From a virus, in the IMG/VR virus record IMGVR_UViG_3300042306_000615, positions 1 through 29,490 of that record: 29,490 bases of DNA; one strand, written 5' to 3'. Shown here piece after piece: positions 13,309-21,089 of the stretch. The notes under the pieces are model-generated. The model worked only from the letters and a program-made list of their open reading frames with translations, did no database searches and was not told where the DNA came from. The first letter of the stretch is position 1. Each line of letters opens with the position of its first letter. The position numbers and the translations under genes were made by a program.

Positions 13309-14517
13309 TCAAGTGGGCGCTGTATATCCCGGTCCTGATTCAGTTGAGCCTGCGCTGATTTTTAAGATCAGTTGGTAAACCGCAAGACCCGCCGCCATGT
13401 CATCCGTGAGCTTGATTTTGCCGTTTCTGACATACCACATTCGCGGGCCAGAATCGGCATAAACCGTGACGCCACCATCGCCGTCACCAGCTAGGTTTAC
13501 GCTGAGAAGCTCCACGTTAAAATTGTCTCCAGCTTCCGACTCATCAAGCGAAACGGTAAACGTGCGGTTTCCGGCTCCTGATCGTTCGACAATGATTGGG
13601 GAAACACCTTGCACAATCGGCAAGATGATGTTTTTGGGATCTGGCGGTGCTTCACCCGGTGCTTCTCCGTCGGTGTTCAATCCGTCGTTAAAATTGATTT
13701 CCTCGCCTTCCGCGCCCTCGCTTGAGCCTGACTCTTTGAAGACAAACTTTGCGTCCTTATTGTTGCCCCCAACTTGAATCGTGTCCTCAGCCCCCGTCAC
13801 CTCAATCTGGCGGATGCCCTCAATGCCGCGCAATCGGTAAATCCCCGCGCCGCCGTCATATTCCTTCTCAATCTTCTCCCCGCCCTCGGTTTCGAAAAGC
13901 GGAAGGTCTGCCCAGTGGTCGATATGCTGGCCAGCTACCCCGCCGTTTTTCTTGAGCTTAGTCCCCTCCATCACCGCTAGTTTGTAGTAGTAAAACCCCG
14001 GCTCTCCCTCGCCCTCACCGAACGGGACCTCGTGATGCGTTGATTCTTCGTTGTCGCCACTGACAACCACAAGCACGGGCGGCGGTGGAGGGTCTAGCGG
14101 CGGCTCCTCGGGCTTAATGCCGATGGCTCCGCTGACAAGGGTATGGATCTTGATGTAAATCGCCTGCCCCGGCGCGATTGCGTGCTTTTCCAGCTCCTCG
14201 GTGTCCGCGCCTTCATCATCCTTGGCGAAAATGCCATCCGGGAGGTGATAGATTACCGCATCGCCGCCAGATGGAACGATTCTCTCCAGCACAAATCCCG
14301 GCGTGACTGTCGCGGTGTAGGATTCGCCTTCTTGCTGCAATTTAACATCAAACGGCTTTGATTTGGTTAGTGTTTTTGATGTATTGGAAACAATGATCTT
14401 TCGATCCCTCAATGCCGCCAATGATTTCCGAACCTCAATCGAAAGCCTGCCAATTCCAGCGGGTGAACGCTGGATTGCTGGCATTGGTATCGGCGTAATT
14501 CCGTGGCGCGCTTTCAT
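13309..14517 (-). CDS. Large tail-tip / fibre protein with Pro-rich hinge
   Basis: A 402-residue protein. Beta-rich N-terminal region (about 1-135), then a Pro stretch 'EEPPLDPPPPPVLVV' (about residue 140), then acidic Gly/Glu-rich segments ('GEGEGEPG', 'GAEGEEINF', 'GEAPGEAPPDP') that separate further beta modules. The order globular-hinge-globular suits a tail-tip spike or fibre. No catalytic motif. It overlaps the upstream gene by TAATG. Confidence 0.7.
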   Translation of the reverse strand: MKARHGITPIPMPAIQRSPAGIGRLSIEVRKSLAALRDRKIIVSNTSKTLTKSKPFDVKLQQEGESYTATVTPGFVLERIVPSGGDAVIYHLPDGIFAKDDEGADTEELEKHAIAPGQAIYIKIHTLVSGAIGIKPEEPPLDPPPPPVLVVVSGDNEESTHHEVPFGEGEGEPGFYYYKLAVMEGTKLKKNGGVAGQHIDHWADLPLFETEGGEKIEKEYDGGAGIYRLRGIEGIRQIEVTGAEDTIQVGGNNKDAKFVFKESGSSEGAEGEEINFNDGLNTDGEAPGEAPPDPKNIILPIVQGVSPIIVERSGAGNRTFTVSLDESEAGDNFNVELLSVNLAGDGDGGVTVYADSGPRMWYVRNGKIKLTDDMAAGLAVYQLILKISAGSTESGPGYTAPT

Positions 14518-15362
14518 TAGTCGTATAGGAAAGAATTAAAGCCCTCGCGCTCTGAAAGCGTCCACTCTAGGCTTGTCTGTTTTAGGTCGCCACGTTGCTC
14601 TTGTCCCGCGCCTGTCAGCATCCAGTTGCGTGAACCGCTAGGCGTTGGAGGCCCTCCGCGTGGTGATGAAATCTTGCCTAGCTTGTTGAGCTGCGCGGAT
14701 GTCACGCCATCGCTTCCTTGCGTGGTTTCCGTCCATGTAATCGTTGGAGACAAAAAAGTTATTTCGCCAGCAGCGATTAGCTTTGCAAATTCAATGGCGT
14801 CTCCCGTCAATGTAATGGGACCTTCTGCATCTTCTAACGGAACGAATGAAATCCCCCAAGAAAAGCCTTCTACCAATTCATAATTTCCCACTTGGGTCCA
14901 GTCATATTTGGCCTTCACGTTGCCTTCGATCAATTCCCCAAGCGCGAACTTTTCTGAAGAAGTCAAATCTTGCCATTTAGGGTGTTCGGAAAGCGGCTTT
15001 TCGGAAAGCCTGCCCTCCAGCCTGTAAACCGGGGGCGCATCGTCGCTGATTCCGTCGCCGTCGCCGTATTGAGCGGTAGAGCTTCCCGAAAACTCCACCG
15101 ACACCACAAGGTATCCGCCCTCTTGGAAGTCTAGGGTTTTGCTGGCTACTGTTAGGTAACTCCATTGAGCGCCGATGTTAGGGTCAATCGTGGCAATGCT
15201 GTTGCCCCGTGCGAATTTGTTTCGAATGGTGGAGTTGTTCCAAGATTGAGCAAGCAGCGTGTAGCTGTGGCTTGCCGTTACCCCTCCATTTTCGGATTGC
15301 TTCGGCTGGAATCCGGGCGCGGGGTAAATCTCGTTTATTCTGAGTCCGTGTTGCGTGGCCAT
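14517..15362 (-). CDS. Minor tail protein downstream of the tape measure
   Basis: A 281-residue beta-rich protein. Its position directly after the tape measure (TAATG overlap) is that of distal-tail or tail-hub proteins in siphoviruses. The sequence itself has only mixed polar strands and 'YGDGDGISDDAPP', a possible metal-binding loop. It ends 'EWTLSEREGFNSFLYD', which resembles the closing of a C-terminal domain. The assignment as tail-tip component is positional. Confidence 0.65.
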   Translation of the reverse strand: MATQHGLRINEIYPAPGFQPKQSENGGVTASHSYTLLAQSWNNSTIRNKFARGNSIATIDPNIGAQWSYLTVASKTLDFQEGGYLVVSVEFSGSSTAQYGDGDGISDDAPPVYRLEGRLSEKPLSEHPKWQDLTSSEKFALGELIEGNVKAKYDWTQVGNYELVEGFSWGISFVPLEDAEGPITLTGDAIEFAKLIAAGEITFLSPTITWTETTQGSDGVTSAQLNKLGKISSPRGGPPTPSGSRNWMLTGAGQEQRGDLKQTSLEWTLSEREGFNSFLYD

Positions 15363-16633
15363 TAGTTGGGGAAGGGTTGATCGACTGCGCGGGCGATGAT
15401 TTCAAGCTGCCTGAGCATATCATCCATTTGCCTCGTGTTTCCGGGTGATCCGGGGCGCACTCCAGCGGCAAAGCGTTCTTTGATATATTCCTTAAACTCG
15501 GCATCTGCTATGGTCGCTTCACGCAACTCCCGCGCTGCTTCGGTGATCTCGAAAACGGCAACCTCAAAATTGTCAGAAACCACGCCACGGCTTGCTCCTC
15601 TAATTTCTTTTGCAAAACCAGCACCTCCAAGGTCTTTGTCCACATGTCCATACTCAGCGACTGCATCTGCCATGCTTGCAAGCCCGCCAAGAATCTCCCC
15701 GCCGATTCCTTGGAATGATAGTTTCAGACCTTCTCTTAGAGCCATCCCGATAAGCTCGCCCGTCTTGATGATAAGTTCCAAATCCCCATTGATTGCATTG
15801 ACGATTCCAGCCCCTACCGTTTTGCCTGCGTCCTCGGCAATTTTCTCAACGCTGGAAAGCCCTTGCGTCATTGCATCCGCGCCCGCTTTCACGCCCTCAT
15901 TCAATCCGGTTCCAAATGCGATTTGCAGCGAAAGGATTCCGTCTTTCACCTTGGCGATTTTTCCGGCAGTAGTCTCGCCGCCTTTTTGAATCGCCTGATA
16001 GAAAAGCCCGCCCTCGCTGGTCGCGTCCTTGAATGCCCGCGCAACTTCCGCCGCTGAAATCTTGCCATCCTCCATGCGCTTTTTCAACTCGCCCATGGAT
16101 TCTCCGGTTTTCTTGGAAATCTGTTGGAGCGGGTTAAATCCGGCGTTGACAAATTGCAAGACCTCTTGCCCCATCAGTCGGCCCGCTGCCTGAGTTTGCG
16201 CGAACGCTAGCGCAAGTGATCCAAACCGATCGGAATTACCCATTGAAACATCACCTAGGACGCGAAGTGTATCCATTAGTGTTTCGGCATCGCCACCGAA
16301 TGCTAAAAGCGTTTTTCCTGCATTGGCATAATCGGAAATCGAAAGCGGGGACTTTGCAGCATCCGCCCGCATTTCCGCCAGTAGCTTTTGCGTTACCTCA
16401 CCGGACTTGGTGAGGGTTTCAAATTGCATTGTCAGTTGCTCAAAATCCGATGCGGCGTCCGATGCTCCTTTTGCCAGCCTAACAACACCGTAAGCGCCCG
16501 CAACGCTAGCGGCGACGGCAGCAGTTCCAAAAGCAGCGATGCCAACCGTCAATCCTTTGATGTCACGCTTAACGCCTGACATGGTTTTTTCGAAATGAGA
16601 GGCGTCACCTCGGATTTTAACGGTCAGGCTCAT
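15362..16633 (-). CDS. Tail tape measure protein
   Basis: A 423-residue protein. The N-terminal 'GDASHFEKTMSGVKRDIKGL', the Ala/Gly hydrophobic segments (about 30-55), and a long helical region with 'GNSDRFGSLALAFAQTQAAG' and 'RLMGQEVLQFVNAGFNPLQQ' match the conserved part of tape measure proteins. At the usual 0.15 nm per residue it would set a tail of only about 60 nm, so this is a short-tailed siphovirus or a minimal tape measure. It starts by an ATGA overlap with the end of the GT frameshift product. Confidence 0.9.
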   Translation of the reverse strand: MSLTVKIRGDASHFEKTMSGVKRDIKGLTVGIAAFGTAAVAASVAGAYGVVRLAKGASDAASDFEQLTMQFETLTKSGEVTQKLLAEMRADAAKSPLSISDYANAGKTLLAFGGDAETLMDTLRVLGDVSMGNSDRFGSLALAFAQTQAAGRLMGQEVLQFVNAGFNPLQQISKKTGESMGELKKRMEDGKISAAEVARAFKDATSEGGLFYQAIQKGGETTAGKIAKVKDGILSLQIAFGTGLNEGVKAGADAMTQGLSSVEKIAEDAGKTVGAGIVNAINGDLELIIKTGELIGMALREGLKLSFQGIGGEILGGLASMADAVAEYGHVDKDLGGAGFAKEIRGASRGVVSDNFEVAVFEITEAARELREATIADAEFKEYIKERFAAGVRPGSPGNTRQMDDMLRQLEIIARAVDQPFPN

Positions 16634-17213
16634 TCTAAATTGGCGGCGGTGTCAAGAATCGCCCGCATGCGGTCGGCAAGCGATGGTGCGTCTTTGTCGT
16701 GGATATGATGGCGGCGGAAAACCTTCACGCCACGCCTAACAAGAATGGCGTGGACAAGCTGCGCGGATTGGTCGATTGGTAAGTTCATAATTTCATCCCG
16801 GCTCCATCCGTATTCACTTGCGATGAGGTCAACCTCCCCAGCTATTTCGTCGGCTGGGTCGCCGCCGAATCCTCGGGCTTTCCCGGCGATTCGGGGATTT
16901 CGATTGAGGCGGCTGCGCGGCGGTCAAGAACTCGGCCAAGATAAGCATTAATCGCGGCGAAGTCGTCTTCTGACAAATCCAAGGCGCGGGCGTCACACTC
17001 AATCACGGCGTTTTCACGGCGTAGAATTGCCAACGCTTCGCGGCTTTCCATGCTGGAAATAAGGACATAAGCGCCGATGCTTGTTAGGTCACCCGCCCCC
17101 TCTTGGCTCAGAACGTATTGCGAAATGATGTTCGCCACCCGTCCGCTGAATGGACGCATGGGAACGCCTTCGATGATCGGCGGCTCGTCGGTGAATGCTT
17201 CGTTCTGGTTCAT
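16630..17213 (-). CDS. GT-type tail assembly chaperone made by -1 frameshift
   Basis: When the ribosome slips back one base at 16878-16884, the G reading frame (17213 to 16878) continues in a second frame from 16878 to the stop at 16630, giving about 194 residues (112 shared plus 82). The extension 'EYGWSRDEIMNLPIDQSAQL' with 'VKVFRRHHIH' reads as a well-formed helical domain and has no start of its own. As in lambda, the extended form would bind tape measure and tube proteins during tail assembly. Coordinates cover both frames. Confidence 0.8.
16842..17213 (-). CDS. G-type tail assembly chaperone
   Basis: A 123-residue protein. It starts at the ATG at 17213 (ATGA overlap with the upstream stop). 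The sequence is acidic and helical ('PMRPFSGRVANIISQYVL', 'DLSEDDFAAINAYLGRVL'), ends with a Pro/Thr-rich tail, and lies just before the tape measure, as lambda gpG does. The slippery heptamer for the GT product lies 36 bases before its stop. Confidence 0.75.
   Translation of the reverse strand: MNQNEAFTDEPPIIEGVPMRPFSGRVANIISQYVLSQEGAGDLTSIGAYVLISSMESREALAILRRENAVIECDARALDLSEDDFAAINAYLGRVLDRRAAASIEIPESPGKPEDSAATQPTK
16878..16884 (-). promoter_or_regulatory. Slippery heptamer for -1 ribosomal frameshift
   Basis: On the minus strand the heptamer is GGGAAAG, in the frame G GGA AAG, identical to the lambda G/GT slippery sequence. After slippage the ribosome leaves the G frame, whose stop lies at 16842, and reads to 16630. 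The downstream region is G+C-rich and could form a stimulatory structure. Confidence 0.8.
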
Positions 17214-17908
17214 TTGCGGTATAGGAGTTGATCTAATTGGTTGATTTCGTTCTTGTCGGCGTTGGCTGGAATGACCGCGGTCCGCCCGCGATGCTTCACC
17301 GCCGCCATGCGGTTGCCGGTTGCTTTGATTGCGTCCACCATCAAGCGGTGATTCGTGAACGCGCACCAAAGATGGGCGATGAGCGATTCCGGCATGCGCC
17401 TTTCGAGTTCTTGATCGGGGAGATTCCAAAGCGCAAAATCCGGCGCGGCGGTTTGGTCAAAGCGGAAAAAATAGGCGTCTCCCTTCTTGGCAATGCCGAT
17501 AATTGGATGGCCTAACTGCCCCATGCTGGCGGCCATCTCTGTGCAATTCGTTTCGATGAATGGGCGGTTTGCCGGAAAGCATTTGATCGTCCCTTCCTTG
17601 ATCGACTTCGCAATCTCGCCCTTGCGCACAAACGCGGCTTTGATCCTGACAATCGGCGCGTTGGGATTGGCGGCGGCGTATTCCTGAGAGTCCCACGCCC
17701 GCAAAAGGTCTTTTGTGGATTCGCCCTTTGCGCTGTATTCGCCAAGGTGCCAAGTGATGAGTGATCCCTTGATGCCGTCCCCGACGATGCTTGTTAGGCT
17801 CTTGGCCTTATCGAGAGGGACATCGCACGCCACAAGAGCGGCGGCGGCGCGGGTATTGGTAGTTGCATCACCATGGCTGGTGATGGATGTGTATCTGGTT
17901 TGCTGCAT
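17210..17908 (-). CDS. Conserved-looking late protein of unknown function
   Basis: A 232-residue mixed alpha/beta protein. Between the tail tube candidate and the tail chaperones there is usually no such gene in lambda-like phages. 'GDGIKGSLITWHLGEYSAKG', 'RPFIETNCTEMAASMGQLGH' and 'GNRMAAVKHRGRTAVIPANA' are visible blocks; none is a known catalytic site. The start at 17908 follows the leader CTAACGGAAC. It may be a tail component, a protein assisting tail assembly, or an accessory gene. Confidence 0.65.
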   Translation of the reverse strand: MQQTRYTSITSHGDATTNTRAAAALVACDVPLDKAKSLTSIVGDGIKGSLITWHLGEYSAKGESTKDLLRAWDSQEYAAANPNAPIVRIKAAFVRKGEIAKSIKEGTIKCFPANRPFIETNCTEMAASMGQLGHPIIGIAKKGDAYFFRFDQTAAPDFALWNLPDQELERRMPESLIAHLWCAFTNHRLMVDAIKATGNRMAAVKHRGRTAVIPANADKNEINQLDQLLYRK

Positions 17909-17914
17909 GTTCCG

Positions 17915-18289
17915 TTAGGCTAAGATCGTCGGGCTGTATTTCCAGTTAAGAGCAAGGCGGCGATAGTCGGAAGAAGTGCTAGAACGCGTGATGTCGCGCA
18001 CAATAGTGGTTCCGCCGCTAACCGATCCGATGAGGTGATCCGCTGGCGTGGTGGCGAGTGTCAATGCGCTTGCGAGGGTTCCAGTGAATGGAGAGCCGGA
18101 TGGCAACCATCCATCCATAGATCCTTCGATTCGTTCATCGTAATAAGCCTCACCAATAGTGTCACCAGTGATGTTTTTGCAAGTCGCGGAGTCCTGAGAA
18201 TAGGTCTCAGTGGTCGATTCCAGCAAAAATCCGGTTTGTTGGTTGGCGATTCCGAAAACGCCTGCGGAGGTTCCAAAAGAGGTGGCCAT
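17915..18289 (-). CDS. Tail tube (major tail) protein candidate
   Basis: A 124-residue beta-rich protein, Thr/Ser/Gly-rich, with 'YYDERIEGSMDGWLPSGSPF' and a final 'DYRRLALNWKYSPTILA'. Its place after the tail terminator and before the tail chaperones and tape measure is that of a tube protein. The length is small for the class (commonly 150-250), so the call is positional plus composition. The upstream leader contains TTTGACAC. Confidence 0.55.
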   Translation of the reverse strand: MATSFGTSAGVFGIANQQTGFLLESTTETYSQDSATCKNITGDTIGEAYYDERIEGSMDGWLPSGSPFTGTLASALTLATTPADHLIGSVSGGTTIVRDITRSSTSSDYRRLALNWKYSPTILA

Positions 18290-18306
18290 ACGCTATTCGG
18301 CGCGTG

Positions 18307-18711
18307 TCAAACCCGCGCAACCCATGACTCAGCCGTAAAGGTGGTTTCCATCACCGATCCATCCCATTCCGTAGTTGCGCCGTGGTAATCCCAGAAGTCC
18401 ATCCTGATTCCCTCATCAAGTAATGCCTTGATTTCGCTCGGGTCATTCAAGGCGGTTTCGATGCGGTCAACCCATTCATCCACGTTGGCCTCGGCTTCAT
18501 CGCCGGCATGGCATCGCAAGGTGATTTCGACTTGGCACTTTTGAACGCCTTGTAATTCGACGCTGTGACGTTCTGCCCCGGCGATTTCCACGGCGATGCA
18601 CGGAAGTTGAATTTGCTCGCGCTGGGTCGCGTCGGAAACCGTGATGTCCTCATCCGGTTTGAAGATTTCAAGATGGGCGATGATGGCTTTTTTTAAGCGG
18701 CTTGTTGTCAT
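18307..18711 (-). CDS. Tail terminator-like protein
   Basis: A 134-residue alpha/beta protein. The N-terminal helix 'LKKAIIAHLEIFKPDED' is followed by strands ('LPCIAVEIAGAERHSVEL', 'CQVEITLRCHAGDEAE'), then a helix 'DEWVDRIETALNDP' and strands to the end. This matches the plan of gpU/tail-terminator folds, and the gene sits just before the tail tube candidate. Stop and start overlap its upstream neighbour by ATGA. Confidence 0.6.
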   Translation of the reverse strand: MTTSRLKKAIIAHLEIFKPDEDITVSDATQREQIQLPCIAVEIAGAERHSVELQGVQKCQVEITLRCHAGDEAEANVDEWVDRIETALNDPSEIKALLDEGIRMDFWDYHGATTEWDGSVMETTFTAESWVARV

Positions 18712-19391
18712 TGGTTTAGTTGTTTCGTCTTCTTTTTGATGATCGTCTCCATCCGTTTGTAACCATTGATCATCCCTTGTTTCAGTGCTTTCTTGATTGC
18801 CGAATCAGGCTGAATTGCGCGGATGTATGGCGTCTTATTGATCAGCGCGATGGTGAACCTGATTCCTGATCCGATGAACGCGACATCGCCCCATGAGTTG
18901 CCGACATGCCGGGAAATCCATTTCGGAATGCCGGAAAGATTGCCCATTTTCAGTTTGTTTCCGGCAGTCACCCATGCGGCTTTTGCTCTTCCCGCTTTTT
19001 TCACCGCTTTCCGTTTGTATTCCTCTTTTTGCCCCATCGTGATGAGGTCAAGCCATGGTTTTCCGCGTTCTTTTCGGAATTGCCGATAGGGGACTTTTCC
19101 ATTTTTTCTCGCCGCCAAGTGCGCTTTTGAAATGCTGGACGTTGCTGGGAAAGCGCCAAGATTGACGCCAAGATAAACGGCATCCACCTGCCTGCCGATG
19201 GATTTTTCTAGGCTTGCACCTTTCGCAGGGCTTAACCCGAAAGGTTGCACGGTGTTGGCCAGTCTTCGCGCCGATGATTTTCCAATTTCCCGCACGCCCT
19301 CCTCAAATCCTTGCTTGGTCAATTCAGCGTAACGCTCAATCGTCCTCCTCATCCTCGCTTGGCTGGCGCGGTCTAGTTCGATTTTAACCAT
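18708..19391 (-). CDS. Neck / tail-completion protein (HK97 gp10 or lambda gpZ-like)
   Basis: A 227-residue basic protein. A helical start ('QARMRRTIERYAELTKQGFE'), a Lys/Arg-rich centre and a compact C-terminal segment with 'IGSGIRFTIALINKTPYIRA' resemble the tail-completion proteins that connect head and tail. It is followed by a tail terminator and preceded (on the minus strand) by the inverted ligase gene, from whose start it is separated by only two bases. Assignment is by order and composition. Confidence 0.6.
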   Translation of the reverse strand: MVKIELDRASQARMRRTIERYAELTKQGFEEGVREIGKSSARRLANTVQPFGLSPAKGASLEKSIGRQVDAVYLGVNLGAFPATSSISKAHLAARKNGKVPYRQFRKERGKPWLDLITMGQKEEYKRKAVKKAGRAKAAWVTAGNKLKMGNLSGIPKWISRHVGNSWGDVAFIGSGIRFTIALINKTPYIRAIQPDSAIKKALKQGMINGYKRMETIIKKKTKQLNQ

Positions 19392-19393
19392 GG

Positions 19394-19954
19394 ATGCAAA
19401 TTTATCTTGCGTTGTTGGTAGGTCGCTGGCAAGTTCTCCCCGTGTTCGCGCTTCTCAAAGACTGGCAAGGTTCCGATCCGACCGGGTGGTTGATGTCGGA
19501 GAAGCTGGACGGCTGGCGGGTCATGTGGGATGGCGCTGCATTCGTTACCCGCGAGGGCAACACGCTGGATGCGCCTGAGTGGTTTACGGCGGGTCTTCCT
19601 CCGGTCGCACTGGATGGTGAGTTGTTCGCGGGGCGCGTCGGCTTCAACACGATTCAAGGGCTCATGCGCGACGGATGGCACGGGTTGACCTTCCAAGTCT
19701 TCGACGCCCCCGGCGCTGGTGCTTTTCGCGCTCGTGCCGCTTACCTCAAAGCAATCGGGCTTCCCGCCCATGTCGCCATTGTCCCACAAGTTCGGTGCAA
19801 GGGCGTGCATCACCTGATTGAGTTTGCGGATAGCGTCGTGGTGGCCGGCGGTGAAGGCGCGGTCATTCGCGACCCGCGTTCCAAGTGGCAAGCTGGACGT
19901 TCCGGCGATATCCTCCGCTGGGTGCCTCAAAATCCGGCGTTGAATCGGCGTTGA
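19394..19954 (+). CDS. Minimal ATP-dependent DNA ligase (adenylation domain only)
   Basis: A 186-residue protein on the strand opposite to all its neighbours. Motif I is 'SEKLDGWR' with the adenylated Lys37; the following 'MWDGAAFVTREGN' matches small LigE-like ligases. Motif III is 'LDGELFAGR' (Glu76), motif IIIa 'FQVFDAP' (101-106), and motif IV 'EGAVIRDP' (Glu154). Motif V, usually L-K-x-K, reads L-R-W-V (174-177), so both lysines are missing, and there is no OB-fold domain. Self-adenylation is plausible; strand sealing is uncertain. A TAA lies directly upstream in frame, so the ATG at 19394 is the first possible start. Confidence 0.85.
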   Translation: MQIYLALLVGRWQVLPVFALLKDWQGSDPTGWLMSEKLDGWRVMWDGAAFVTREGNTLDAPEWFTAGLPPVALDGELFAGRVGFNTIQGLMRDGWHGLTFQVFDAPGAGAFRARAAYLKAIGLPAHVAIVPQVRCKGVHHLIEFADSVVVAGGEGAVIRDPRSKWQAGRSGDILRWVPQNPALNRR

Positions 19955-19956
19955 AA

Positions 19957-20274
19957 TCATCGTGCCTCATTGGTTGCCGCCAGCGCAAAATGCACGGCGA
20001 TGTTGCCAACGGTAATGTCCGCGATTCGGTAGTTGCGCCCGGAAATGACGCACCGTTTTTCGAGCAGTGAATACGGGCTAGTTACGTCGCTGGGTTGCGC
20101 TGTCACCGTAGCTTGGATGTCGCCCTCCAAACCGCCAAGCGCCCCTTCCTGCCCCTCACGCGCATCATTGAAGACCACCGCGAAGGACTGCCCCGCGCAT
20201 GTCATGGTAACGGTGCCGAATGTCGCATCCAGCTCGTCATTGCCGCCTAAAAGGAAATTGTCCAAAGCCCCCAT
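19957..20274 (-). CDS. Head-tail connector / joining protein candidate
   Basis: A 105-residue beta-rich protein. 'FGTVTMTCAGQSFAVVFNDA', 'DIQATVTAQPSDV' and 'ISGRNYRIADITVGNIAVHF' give an alternating strand pattern like lambda gpFII and other head-tail stoppers. It lies between head genes and tail-completion genes. Its stop sits two bases beyond the stop of the inverted ligase. The assignment is positional and fold-like, not from a motif. Confidence 0.6.
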   Translation of the reverse strand: MGALDNFLLGGNDELDATFGTVTMTCAGQSFAVVFNDAREGQEGALGGLEGDIQATVTAQPSDVTSPYSLLEKRCVISGRNYRIADITVGNIAVHFALAATNEAR

Positions 20275-20306
20275 GCAATATGGGTGGGGTCAAAACCCGC
20301 GTTGCG

Positions 20307-20564
20307 CTAAGGATGGAAATCGCCGTGAAGAAACCCAGAGCAGTTTCGCGGCTTAACAAATCCAACCTCTCCAGCGTATTTGTGCTGCCCTATTTTTCTT
20401 GCTTTGCCGGCCCTTTGGTTTTTGAAAACCTGTTCCGCCAAGCCGATCAATCGACTTAGCTCTTTATTGAACATCTCATCCCAAATCAATGACGGGTTTT
20501 GGTCGCATGCGTTGTCTGCATATTTTGCAGCCCTTCTTCTTTCTCCCGGAAATGACCTGTTCAT
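20307..20564 (-). CDS. Orphan small basic protein behind its own promoter (moron candidate)
   Basis: An 85-residue basic protein. The sequence 'GERRRAAKYADNACDQNPSL', then 'ELSRLIGLAEQVFKNQRAG', then 'CSGFLHGDFHP' shows Arg/Lys-rich helices and no known motif. A strong terminator lies directly upstream (20613-20651) and a -35/-10 pair (20587-20614) follows, so it appears to be an independent transcription unit inside the connector block. The codon and base use is A-richer than its neighbours, hinting at separate origin. Function unknown. Confidence 0.5.
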   Translation of the reverse strand: MNRSFPGERRRAAKYADNACDQNPSLIWDEMFNKELSRLIGLAEQVFKNQRAGKARKIGQHKYAGEVGFVKPRNCSGFLHGDFHP

Positions 20565-20586
20565 GATGATTTCTTGTGTCGGGCTG

Positions 20587-20614
20587 TTTTTACCTAATAC
20601 TTGGCATCGGTCAA
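20587..20614 (-). promoter_or_regulatory. Candidate promoter of the orphan gene
   Basis: TTGACC (20609-20614), a 16-base spacer and TAAAAA (20587-20592) on the minus strand. Transcription would begin near 20580, 16 bases before the ATG at 20564. The -35 box overlaps the T-tract of the terminator. Confidence 0.5.
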
Positions 20615-20651
20615 AACAAAACCGCCGCCCGGTTTCCCAGACGGCGGCTTT
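20613..20651 (-). terminator. Rho-independent terminator after the capsid gene pair
   Basis: On the minus strand AAAGCCGCCG pairs (one G-U) with CGGCGGTTTT, with a loop of about 13 bases, then TTTTGTTTT. It follows the gene ending at 20676 and would end the terminase-to-capsid transcript. Confidence 0.8.
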
Positions 20652-20675
20652 GCCAATGAATACGACGCAAGAAAG

Positions 20676-21041
20676 TTAGACGATGATCCCGAGTTCCGCA
20701 AGTTTTTCCTTGGCCTCCTTCACCTCGGCCTTCCGCCCGTCGCCAGCGGCGAGGGCTTTGAGGGCTTCGATGTCGGGAGCGTCCGCTTCGCCCGATTGCT
20801 CGGGTTCGTCGGCTGGCTCGGTTGGCGCTTCCGGTTCCTGGGCTGGCGCGGCTGGGGATTCCCGGCCCTCTTTGAAGGTTTTGCGCTTTGACCTGCCAAC
20901 GGCAGATTCAAATACCTCCAAAACGTCAAACCCATCGCCGTTAGACAGCTTGAACTTGCTGCGGATGGTTCGCGGGTCGCCCTCTTCGATGAGTTGGCGC
21001 TTCCCGTTTTTGGTTCCGATGTATAGTGCGACTTGTGCCAT
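20676..21041 (-). CDS. Small protein next to the major capsid gene
   Basis: A 121-residue protein. An N-terminal domain 'VALYIGTKNGKRQLIEEG' with 'GFDVLEVFESAVGRSKRKTF' is followed by a Pro/Ala/Glu linker (about 62-90) and a final helix ('AEVKEAKEKLAELGII'). The architecture, a short domain plus flexible linker and helix, is seen in head-decoration or head-completion proteins, some resembling lambda gpFI, but no family is recognised. Confidence 0.65.
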   Translation of the reverse strand: MAQVALYIGTKNGKRQLIEEGDPRTIRSKFKLSNGDGFDVLEVFESAVGRSKRKTFKEGRESPAAPAQEPEAPTEPADEPEQSGEADAPDIEALKALAAGDGRKAEVKEAKEKLAELGIIV

Positions 21042-21089
21042 GATGGTTCTGGTTGGGGCGGCGGATGTTTCACCGCCGCCCGGTTAGAG

